Source: Agrobacterium pusense (lineage in GTDB: Bacteria; Pseudomonadota; Alphaproteobacteria; Rhizobiales; Rhizobiaceae). From it: a DNA stretch of 64,000 bases. Below, in pieces: positions 17,801 through 24,759 of the stretch. The DNA lies in assembly GCF_900102105.1 (NCBI RefSeq), contig NZ_FNBB01000004.1:341058-405057 (forward strand), in the 5' to 3' direction. Within the stretch, counting starts at the first letter, position 1; each line of letters opens with the position of its first letter. The notes beneath the pieces were generated by a model, which was given only the letters and a program-made list of their open reading frames with translations, was not told where the DNA came from and did no database searches. The position numbers and the translations under genes were made by a program.

Positions 17801-18715
17801 ATGGCATTCAGGATTTTAAAAGCCGCTGGCGCATTGGCCTTCATGGCGCTTTCGGCGACCACATCGTTCGGCCAGACCGACCCGCTGGGCGCGGCTCCGG
17901 CGGCGCGAACGGACACCTCGACCATCATCGTCGGCTCTGCCGACTTCCCCGAAAGCCAGCTTCTGGCGACCATCTACGCCAAGGCGCTTGCTGCAAAGGG
18001 CATCAAGGTGGAGACGAAACTCAGCATCGGCAGCCGTGAGGTCTACATCCCTGCCCTGCTCGACGGCTCGATCGATCTCCTGCCCGAATATGCGGGTGCG
18101 ACGCTGAGCTATCTCGACAAAAACGCCACCGCGCACGCACCGGCGGACGTGGCGGCTGCGCTCAAGGCCGCTCTGCCAAAGGGCGTGTCGATGCTGACGC
18201 CATCTGAAGCACAGGACTCGGACGGCGTCGCCGTGACACGCGCAACCGCCGAGAAATACAAGCTGAAGACAATTGCCGATCTGGCACCGGTCGCCTCAGA
18301 ATTGGTGCTCGGCGGTCCGCCGGAATGGAAAACCCGTAAAGAAGGCATCATCGGCCTCAAGGACATTTACGGCCTGGAGTTCAAGTCCTTCAAGTCGCTC
18401 GATGTCGGCGGTCCCTTGACGCTGTCTGCGCTGGTGAACGATCAGGTACAGGCGGCAAACCTTTTCTCGACGGATCCCGCCATTGCCGCCAATGATCTCA
18501 TCATTCTTGAAGATGTGAAGAACCTCTTCCCGGCACAGAACATCGTCCCGGTTATCGCGACGCCAAAAGTCAGCGATGTCGTGACAACGACGCTCAACGC
18601 CGTATCCGCAGCCTTGACCACCAAGGATCTCATCGTCATGAACGGTCGACTGGCCAATCATGACAGCTTCGGCGTCGTCGCCGAAGAGTGGCTCACGGCC
18701 CACAAGTTGAACTGA
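17801..18715 (+). CDS. Quaternary-amine ABC transporter substrate-binding protein (OpuAC/ProX type)
   Basis: The 304-residue periplasmic receptor starts with a Sec signal (KAAGALAFMALSATTSFG, cleaved near residue 24). The mature part shows the PF04069 pattern: VGSADFPESQLLATIYAKAL, DLLPEYAGATLSYL and ALVNDQVQAANLFSTDP. The ATG at 17801 is chosen for its GAGGAG site and signal peptide; an ATG 18 codons earlier would spoil the signal. Relatives bind betaines through aromatic cages; EgtU receptors of the same fold bind ergothioneine. The next genes are a HutC regulator and an MIO-less HAL homologue, which suggests a histidine-derived betaine as ligand. Confidence 0.88.
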   Translation: MAFRILKAAGALAFMALSATTSFGQTDPLGAAPAARTDTSTIIVGSADFPESQLLATIYAKALAAKGIKVETKLSIGSREVYIPALLDGSIDLLPEYAGATLSYLDKNATAHAPADVAAALKAALPKGVSMLTPSEAQDSDGVAVTRATAEKYKLKTIADLAPVASELVLGGPPEWKTRKEGIIGLKDIYGLEFKSFKSLDVGGPLTLSALVNDQVQAANLFSTDPAIAANDLIILEDVKNLFPAQNIVPVIATPKVSDVVTTTLNAVSAALTTKDLIVMNGRLANHDSFGVVAEEWLTAHKLN

Positions 18716-18724
18716 CCATCATTT

Positions 18725-18750
18725 GCGGGTATGGCACACCCATTACCCGC
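18725..18750 (+). terminator. Hairpin after the transporter operon
   Basis: GCGGGTA (18725-18731) pairs with TACCCGC (18744-18750), 10 bases after the receptor stop codon. No T-run follows. It may end or protect the transporter transcript and set it apart from the regulator gene. Confidence 0.5.
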
Positions 18751-18816
18751 ATACATGCATTTCCCTATGTCAGACGCCGAGATTTCGGGCTGTGACGACC
18801 AAGCGACTTGGAACCC

Positions 18817-19557
18817 ATGCACACGGTAAAGAAACAGGTCGAAAATCGGCAGGATGAAGCGGCAATTTCCCCGCCGCTTTACGTCAAACTCAAGGACTAC
18901 GTTCGCAGCCGCGTCGAAACGGGCGAATGGTCGATCGGCCAGCGTGTACCATCGGAGAATGAACTGGTGGACATGCTCGGTGTCAGCCGCATGACCGCCA
19001 ACCGGGCGCTGCGCGAACTCGCGGACGAAGGATTTCTGGTTCGTGTCCGAGGCAAAGGCTCGTTCGTTGCAAGTAAAAAGCGAACGTCCCAATTCCAAAG
19101 TGTTCCCAATATTGCCGACGAGATCAACCAGAATGGCGGCATTCACACGGCAAAGATCGTTCTGCTTCGCACGGAGACATGCGATGCCGAACTCGCCGAA
19201 GCGCTCTCTGTCGATGTGGGCGCGACGGTTGCTCATTCGATTATCGTCCACGCGGAAGATTCCGTCCCGATGCAGATCGAAGATCGTTTCGTAAACCACG
19301 GGATCGTTCCGGATTACGTCAATCAGGACTTCAGCACCAGAACGCCGAACGGCTATCTCACCGCCGTGGCACCGATCATCAGGGCTGAACAACATATCGA
19401 GGCCGTTACAGCGCAGCCTTGGGAATGCAAGCTTTTGGCGATCTCCAAAGCAGAGCCCTGCCTTCTGGTGCGACGCCGGACATGGTCTGACGTTGGTGTC
19501 ATCTCGTCGGTGCGCCTGCTCTATCCCGGAAGCCGCTACCGCCTGTACAGCACCTGA
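18817..19557 (+). CDS. GntR-family regulator, HutC subfamily
   Basis: The 246-residue protein has an N-terminal winged helix (about 20-85) with the GntR signature GQRVPSENELVDMLGVSRMT, then a UTRA ligand-binding domain with DRFVNHGIVPDY and ERTWS-like VRRRTWSD near the end. HutC proteins repress histidine-utilisation genes and release DNA with urocanate. Here the gene sits between a quaternary-amine importer and a HAL homologue, and a HutC-like operator precedes the importer. The ligand may be urocanate-like, such as thiourocanate. The ATG at 18817 is chosen over a TTG three codons upstream; neither has a strong ribosome site. Confidence 0.87.
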   Translation: MHTVKKQVENRQDEAAISPPLYVKLKDYVRSRVETGEWSIGQRVPSENELVDMLGVSRMTANRALRELADEGFLVRVRGKGSFVASKKRTSQFQSVPNIADEINQNGGIHTAKIVLLRTETCDAELAEALSVDVGATVAHSIIVHAEDSVPMQIEDRFVNHGIVPDYVNQDFSTRTPNGYLTAVAPIIRAEQHIEAVTAQPWECKLLAISKAEPCLLVRRRTWSDVGVISSVRLLYPGSRYRLYST

Positions 19558-19613
19558 TACACAGGCAGGCGTACAAACCGGATCAGTCAATGGCAACACA
19601 ATGTCGTCGTCTT

Positions 19614-19625
19614 CCGTCTAGACGG
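19614..19625. promoter_or_regulatory. 12-bp palindrome before the HAL-like gene
   Basis: CCGTCTAGACGG is a perfect palindrome ending 20 bases before the ATG. It could be an operator or a leader hairpin. It does not resemble the HutC site at 15245. Confidence 0.3.
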
Positions 19626-19645
19626 CGTTCCCCGAGGAGAACCTC

Positions 19646-21133
19646 ATGACGGTCATGTTGGACAAGGCCCTGAGCTGGCACGATGTCGCCCTTGTGAGCC
19701 AAGGCGATCATCTCGTCCTTTCGGACGAAGCCTACCGGCGGATCGAAAGGGCAAGCCGAATTGTCGACGGCATCGTTGAAAACGGTATCCGTGCCTATGG
19801 CGTCAACACAGGTGTTGGCGCTCTGGCTGACACGGTGGTCGATCGCGCTGCCCAGGGAAAGCTTTCCCGCAGTATCGTTCTCAGTCACGCCTGCGGCGTC
19901 GGCCCATTGCTTGGCCGTCACGAGGTACGCGCAATCATTGCCTCACAAATAGCCAACTTCGCCCATGGTTACTCCGGTGTCCGCAGGGAGATCGTTGCCC
20001 ATCTGACGAGGTTCCTGGAATGCGACTGTATCCCTGATGTGCCCTCAAAAGGGTCAGCCGGATATTTGATACATAATGCCCATATTGCGCTCGTGTTGAT
20101 TGGCGAAGGCAGGGCAAAGCTCGGTGGCAAATCATTCAGCGGTCGGGACGCTTTGGCGGAAATGGGCCTTCAACCGCTCGTTCTTGGCGCCAAGGAAGGT
20201 TTGAGCCTTGTCAATGGCACGTCATGTGCGACGGGCCTCTCCAGTGTCGCTCTGGCACGCGCAGCACGGCTGCTTGATTGGGCGGATGCTATTGCCGCGC
20301 TGACTCTGGAAGCGGTCGGTTGCCAGATGTCGGCCTTCGAAGAAGCCGTGCTCTCGCTACGCTCCTCACCGGGCATGGCAACGGTGGGAAAAGCCCTCAG
20401 GACGCGTCTTGAAGGCAGCGGTCTCATCGAAGCGTCGCTTGGCAAGCGTACACAGGATGCCCTCAGCCTGCGCGCCATTCCCCACGCGCATGGCGCGGCA
20501 CGCGATGTGTTCGATAGCTGCGCGACCATCATCGACCGAGAACTGGCCTCCGTGACAGACAATCCGGCGCTCGCCGGGTCACCGGAAGAGCCCATCGTAT
20601 GGTCGCAGGCTCACGCGGTGGCCCCGGCCCTTGGACAGGCAGCCGATAGTCTTGCCATCGCACTCTCCCAGATCGCGGCGATGAGCGAACGGCGGATTGA
20701 CAGGCTCGTCAACCCTCTGGTGAGCGGGCTTCCTCCATTTCTCGCTTCCGATCCCGGCAGCCATTCCGGTTTCATGATCGCGCAATATACCGCAGCTGCG
20801 CTGTCCAACGAAAACCGGCGCCTTGCGGCGCCCGCTTCCACCGATGGCGGGCTGACCTCCGCTCTGCAAGAAGACTTCCTGGCTCATCCAACCGCCGCCG
20901 CCAACAAGCTCCTCGCAATTATCGAAAATGCCGAATATATCCTGTCGATAGAATGGATGGCGGCGACACAGGCGCATGATTTCATTCAATCCGTTGCGGC
21001 AAGGGCGCCCGGTACCGACGCGCTCTACGGCCTGCTCCGCACCCATGTCGCCCCTTACTCAGATGACCGGCCGCCTTCGGCGGACATCGAGGCTATCCGA
21101 TCCCTTATGTCGCAAAACACGCCGCCAAACTGA
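19646..21133 (+). CDS. HAL/PAL-family lyase without MIO triad; ergothionase-like candidate
   Basis: The 495-residue protein follows histidine ammonia-lyase throughout: Tyr51 in AYGVNTGVG, Asn190 in LVNGTS, Arg276 in LSLR, Asn306 in SVTDNP and QED at 408-410. At the loop where HAL has GSVGASGDLAP, this protein reads KGSAGYLIHN (135-144): Ala-Ser-Gly, which cyclises to the MIO electrophile, is absent. It therefore cannot act as an ordinary HAL. From family knowledge, ergothionase is an MIO-free HAL homologue that eliminates trimethylamine, which needs no MIO. The adjacent quaternary-amine importer fits that reaction on ergothioneine or hercynine. GAGGAGAA precedes the ATG. Usual hut genes are absent from the neighbourhood. 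Confidence 0.8.
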   Translation: MTVMLDKALSWHDVALVSQGDHLVLSDEAYRRIERASRIVDGIVENGIRAYGVNTGVGALADTVVDRAAQGKLSRSIVLSHACGVGPLLGRHEVRAIIASQIANFAHGYSGVRREIVAHLTRFLECDCIPDVPSKGSAGYLIHNAHIALVLIGEGRAKLGGKSFSGRDALAEMGLQPLVLGAKEGLSLVNGTSCATGLSSVALARAARLLDWADAIAALTLEAVGCQMSAFEEAVLSLRSSPGMATVGKALRTRLEGSGLIEASLGKRTQDALSLRAIPHAHGAARDVFDSCATIIDRELASVTDNPALAGSPEEPIVWSQAHAVAPALGQAADSLAIALSQIAAMSERRIDRLVNPLVSGLPPFLASDPGSHSGFMIAQYTAAALSNENRRLAAPASTDGGLTSALQEDFLAHPTAAANKLLAIIENAEYILSIEWMAATQAHDFIQSVAARAPGTDALYGLLRTHVAPYSDDRPPSADIEAIRSLMSQNTPPN

Positions 21134-21197
21134 TATCAGGCGGCGCTACAGGCACATGCAAAACCGGTTGACGGCCACACTGTCTCCAGCTTCTCCG

Positions 21198-21968
21198 TCA
21201 CATCGCGAGTTTAATATCCATACCCTTAGCGCGGATGAAGGGCAGGCCTCTGCGCCGCGCGGTCCAGCCGACAACGTGAAGGCCTGCTGCTGCCGGCTCA
21301 TATCGTTGGGCAATCATCCAGGATTTGCAATCAATCGCGGCAATATCGGCATCACCGTGGGCAACGGCAATCACCGAAGCGCGGTGCGAGCCAGTCTCAA
21401 CCAGTTCCGGGAACATATCGAGGCCTTGACCGGCCGCCTGTAAATCGCGTTTGAGGCTAAGATAACCGGACAGGGACCGGTGCTCATTAAACGCCAGCCT
21501 TTTCTGACCGAAAAATCCGAGCGGCAGAATTGCCTCGCCTTCCTCGGACGGGGCGACGTCGTCGCCGCCTTCACCAATCCGGGCGATGAGGGCACTTGAG
21601 TAAAATGCACCCGCGCCGCCTGTGATCCCGTCATAATTGCCCTGACCGATGACCTCGACGTGATCTTCGAGGCCAAGCTCCATAGGACCCCAGCATGTCT
21701 GGGAAACGAGAAGGTTTGGATGGCGCCACAAGACTGCGAGATCGAGGGAGAAAGGATCAAGCGTGGCAGGATCCGGAGCGATGACGGATCCTGCCTCATC
21801 ACGAATGCCACCGGGAACAGGCGGCATATCTGCGTTGCTCCGGACAAGACGCTCGGGAGCACCGATACCTTGCGCAAGAAATCTTACGCGCATTCCCGCC
21901 CACATGGCATCGGTCTCAGCACGCAATTCCGGCCAGTCATACATCGGCAGCGCCGCTATCAAGGTCAC
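21198..21968 (-). CDS. PhnD-like periplasmic-binding-fold protein without signal peptide
   Basis: The 256-residue protein resembles phosphate/phosphonate-transporter receptor (PhnD-like) proteins: an ALPMYDWPELRAETDAMWAG start, LVSQTCWGPMELGL near the first-domain hinge, GITGGAGAFYSS, and WTARRRGLPFI at the C-terminus. It lacks a signal peptide and a linked permease, so it probably works in the cytoplasm as a binding protein or enzyme-like partner. The GTG start overlaps the desaturase stop codon (GTGA), giving tight coupling. It converges with the HAL-like gene. The ligand is unknown. Confidence 0.72.
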   Translation of the reverse strand: MTLIAALPMYDWPELRAETDAMWAGMRVRFLAQGIGAPERLVRSNADMPPVPGGIRDEAGSVIAPDPATLDPFSLDLAVLWRHPNLLVSQTCWGPMELGLEDHVEVIGQGNYDGITGGAGAFYSSALIARIGEGGDDVAPSEEGEAILPLGFFGQKRLAFNEHRSLSGYLSLKRDLQAAGQGLDMFPELVETGSHRASVIAVAHGDADIAAIDCKSWMIAQRYEPAAAGLHVVGWTARRRGLPFIRAKGMDIKLAM

Positions 21969-22999
21969 GTCGAGGCGTCCGATCTCAAGGAATTATCGGG
22001 CATCACGTAGGCTACGAAATCAGTTGGCACATAGGCGACGGCCGTTGTTGCGGGAACCAATTCGGGCCGTCCCAATACGGGATGCACCACCGGCTCTTTC
22101 GCACGGAAGGCAAAAGCGCGGAAAACCTCGAAGTAATTGGCAAAAACATAGCCCTCGTTCATCGTCTGCCATTCGGCGCGTCTGGCCTTATAAAGCGATG
22201 GCAGCTTATACCACGCCGCAGTCGGCAGCTTGTGATGCACGAAATGCAGGTTGTTGTAGAGAAACAGGGGGGCCAGAACGGAGTTCTCGACGATGATCGT
22301 TCGCCCGTCCGGCCGCTCGGCCCACTGGTGCTCACAATAGGAGCGGATGGCGATGATGGAAATGCCGAGATAGGCAGCGACACCGATATATTGCCAGAGC
22401 GGAATACCGAACAGCAGGGATATGACCAGCAACGTGGGAATGAGACCAGCCATATGCAGAACCCAGGCATAGATGACCCGCCGGTCACCTTTGGCGATCT
22501 TTCGCCACTCCGATATCGTGAATCCGACGACCATCAGCGGCGGACCGATCAGAAGGCGTCCAATCAGCGTGTTGTTCCATCCGAGCAATGTCTTTAAAAA
22601 TCCAGGCAAAGTCTCCCAGTCGCCCATGGCGCGGTAATAGCTTTCCGGGTCATCGAACGGGTCCGTCAGCCGCTCATCCGCATGGTGCTGCAGATGTGTC
22701 CGCTTGTAGCTGCGGTAGGGATAGAAAATCCCGAGCGGGGCAAACACCAGCGCTTCATTGAGCCTTGCGTTGCGGGTCGGATGCCCATGCAGCACCTCGT
22801 GCTGAAGTGATGAATGCAACGCGACAGCGATGCCCATCAAGACAAGCGCTGCAAACGGATAAAGCGGATAGAGGGCGTAACCAGCGCCGGCCCAGAGACC
22901 ATAACAGACGATCAGCAATCCTATCGTCGGCCACTCGATCCTGAGCGACTTCGGGCGAGGCCGGCTTACTGCGTTGGATTCACTGGCAATGTCACTCAT
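21965..22999 (-). CDS. Membrane fatty-acid-desaturase-family di-iron enzyme
   Basis: The 344-residue integral membrane protein has the three histidine boxes HEVLHGH (67-73), HLQHH (102-106) and HFVHH (252-256), and four or so hydrophobic segments (about 25-63 and 145-217). Such enzymes desaturate or hydroxylate lipids, carotenoids or small amines. Tandem coupling to a cytoplasmic PhnD-like protein and an opposing XRE regulator is unusual for lipid desaturases, so the substrate may be a small molecule. That is inference. The ATG is 135 bases from the divergent XRE start. Confidence 0.85.
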   Translation of the reverse strand: MSDIASESNAVSRPRPKSLRIEWPTIGLLIVCYGLWAGAGYALYPLYPFAALVLMGIAVALHSSLQHEVLHGHPTRNARLNEALVFAPLGIFYPYRSYKRTHLQHHADERLTDPFDDPESYYRAMGDWETLPGFLKTLLGWNNTLIGRLLIGPPLMVVGFTISEWRKIAKGDRRVIYAWVLHMAGLIPTLLVISLLFGIPLWQYIGVAAYLGISIIAIRSYCEHQWAERPDGRTIIVENSVLAPLFLYNNLHFVHHKLPTAAWYKLPSLYKARRAEWQTMNEGYVFANYFEVFRAFAFRAKEPVVHPVLGRPELVPATTAVAYVPTDFVAYVMPDNSLRSDAST

Positions 23000-23133
23000 A
23001 ATATCCCTCGATTAGAATGTAATGAGAGATTTTCACCCCAGGGCGCGGTACACAACGGGATTATGGTTACCAACCGTTGATTTTGATCACAAAAAGTAGA
23101 ATATGGTGACAATTGTAAACAACGAGGTGAAAA

Positions 23134-23970
23134 GTGGACAAGCGCGCGCTTTCCAACCTGTTTCGCATCAGGCTGACGGAGCTGGTTTCCCGCTCCGGAT
23201 TAAGTCATTCGGCCTTTGCAGCCGAGATCGGGATCGACCGGTCGGCTCTGTCGCAGCTTCTATCAAGCGATTCGGCGCGGCTGCCGCGCGTTGAAACGCT
23301 TCTGAATATTGCCGAACGTCATTCCGTTTCACTGGACTGGCTGCTTGGCATTTCGCACGATCCGGGGCTGATGGGCGAACTGCGCCCGAGCTTCGAGATA
23401 GAGGAAGGTGGCGAAGACTACACCGACACCCTCCTGATGAAGTGGCATGCAGAGGCCGCGGGCTCCAAGATACGCTACGTGCCGGCCCGTATTCCCGACC
23501 TGCTCCGCACGCCACAGATCATCGCATTCGAGGCGAGATCCGCGCATCAAAGCGTCAAGGCGCAAGCAAGCGAAACGGCATTCAGGCTCGATTACAATCG
23601 TCAACCGGGCACGGACATGGAAGTGTGTATGCCACGCGAGACACTTGAGGCCTTTGCCCAGGGGAGCGGCATGTGGCGGGGACTGAAAAGGGAGATACGT
23701 GCCGAGCAGCTTCAGTACATGTCAAACCTGATCAATGAACTCTATCCGTCGTTCAGATTGTTCCTGTTCAATGAGAAAGAACGGTTTTCCGTGCCCTATA
23801 CGATTTTCGGATCGCAACGCGCTGCGATTTTCGTCGGCGGCATGTATCTCGTGCTGAACAATGCTGAATCCATCCGAAAGATGCAGCGGCACTTCGATGA
23901 GTTGATCCGCTTCACGCGTGTTCACGCGCATCAGACTGCCGACTTCGTCAGGACGCTCGAAGTTTCGTGA
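23134..23970 (+). CDS. XRE-family helix-turn-helix regulator
   Basis: The 278-residue protein carries an N-terminal Cro/CI-type HTH (about 10-70: SRSGLSHSAFAAEIGIDRSA, then LLNIAERHSVSLDWLLGIS). A C-terminal domain of some 190 residues is of a type I do not recognise. The GTG start is supported by an ideal GAGGTGA site 4 bases upstream. The gene is divergent from the desaturase-PhnD pair and probably controls it. The shared gap contains the small palindrome ACAATTGT at about 23110. Confidence 0.82.
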   Translation: MDKRALSNLFRIRLTELVSRSGLSHSAFAAEIGIDRSALSQLLSSDSARLPRVETLLNIAERHSVSLDWLLGISHDPGLMGELRPSFEIEEGGEDYTDTLLMKWHAEAAGSKIRYVPARIPDLLRTPQIIAFEARSAHQSVKAQASETAFRLDYNRQPGTDMEVCMPRETLEAFAQGSGMWRGLKREIRAEQLQYMSNLINELYPSFRLFLFNEKERFSVPYTIFGSQRAAIFVGGMYLVLNNAESIRKMQRHFDELIRFTRVHAHQTADFVRTLEVS

Positions 23971-24289
23971 AGCGAGCCCTCGGCATCCGCCGTCCAGAAA
24001 TCATCCGACACAAGGCCTGCAACGCCATCTAAATCCGGACTGAGCCGCCGCGTCGTTCACGCTATGCCCGCCTTTGGGGTCATCCTCACACACTCCGGCT
24101 GCTTCCGCCGTTCCGGGGCTCTTCCTGTTCCCACAATACCGGGCGCGTCATCCGCCTCAGTGAGATCGCCATGTTCGCGGACAACAATGGTGACGGTTGC
24201 CTGATGCCCACGCGGCGCGACCGGAACTTTCGTTGGTGGCGAAGGTTGGGGCAGGACAATATTGCTTCACACCTCAAAGGGAGAATGAA
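23971..24289. other. Intergenic stretch with a stress promoter
   Basis: These 319 bases contain the EcfG-type promoter at 24223-24247 and no supported gene on either strand. Minus-strand frames here are arginine/serine-rich and lack family features. Confidence 0.5.
24223..24247 (+). promoter_or_regulatory. Candidate EcfG promoter for the DUF2934 gene
   Basis: GGAAC, 17 bases, then GTT, ending 42 bases before the ATG at 24290. It has the same spacing as the other three matches in the window. Confidence 0.6.
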
Positions 24290-24478
24290 ATGGGCACCGA
24301 TCGCGAGGAATGGATTTCGAAGCGCGCTTACGAACTGTGGGAGCAGGCCGGTCGTCCGGAAGGTCAGGACGAAGAGCAGTGGCATGCCGCAAGTGCCGAG
24401 TGGGAAAGTGAATTCGGTCCGGTCGACGCCCCGGTCCCGGACGGCGCAGCGGAGGAAAACCTGTCACCGCAAACGTAA
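24290..24478 (+). CDS. DUF2934 small protein
   Basis: The 62-residue acidic protein contains the DUF2934 pattern REEWISKRAYELWEQAGRPEG with HxxxxAEWE after it. The ATG at 24290 follows AGGGAGA and starts directly before the domain. Small DUF2934 proteins are frequent in rhizobia and often lie beside glycogen or trehalose genes; no function is established. The gene sits upstream of glgX and has its own EcfG-type promoter and a hairpin behind it, so it is probably a stress-induced monocistronic unit. Confidence 0.82.
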   Translation: MGTDREEWISKRAYELWEQAGRPEGQDEEQWHAASAEWESEFGPVDAPVPDGAAEENLSPQT

Positions 24479-24508
24479 CAGAAGCTCGATTTCACCACAA
24501 AACTGCCA

Positions 24509-24543
24509 GACTGTTCAGGAGCGGCGCAACGTCCTGAACAGTC
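24509..24543 (+). terminator. Perfect 12-bp hairpin after the DUF2934 gene
   Basis: GACTGTTCAGGA (24509-24520) pairs perfectly with TCCTGAACAGTC (24532-24543) around 11 bases, 31 bases after the stop codon. There is no T-run, but stem length and position fit a transcript end. Confidence 0.55.
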
Positions 24544-24667
24544 GCTCATCGCCGGGGCGATAATATCAGCGCCCGTCGGTCTTTGTCTGTCCGGCCGACA
24601 TCGGAGAACTCACTCGCGAAACCGAATGGCCCATGCCTCTGGCTGCAAGATTGTCGCCATACGGGAG

Positions 24668-24692
24668 GGAACGTTCCTGACGCATCCGTGTT
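24668..24692 (+). promoter_or_regulatory. Candidate EcfG promoter for glgX
   Basis: GGAAC, 17 bases, then GTT, ending 67 bases before the chosen glgX ATG. This also argues for the ATG at 24760, because the longer frame would begin upstream of the promoter. Confidence 0.55.
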
Positions 24693-24759
24693 TCTCATGC
24701 GACGAAAGCACCGCGTCTCCACTCACCCGCAAGATCCCACCCGTTTTCCAGAGGCATCC

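Noticed and set aside
18817..21133. A classical histidine-utilisation (hut) operon
   Set aside because: HutC-like and HAL-like genes are present, but hutU, hutI, hutG and hutF are absent and the HAL-like protein lacks the MIO triad. A betaine-type substrate fits better.
24583..24759. A 59-residue N-terminal extension of GlgX
   Set aside because: It is not GlgX-like, has no ribosome site, and would place the start upstream of the EcfG-type promoter.
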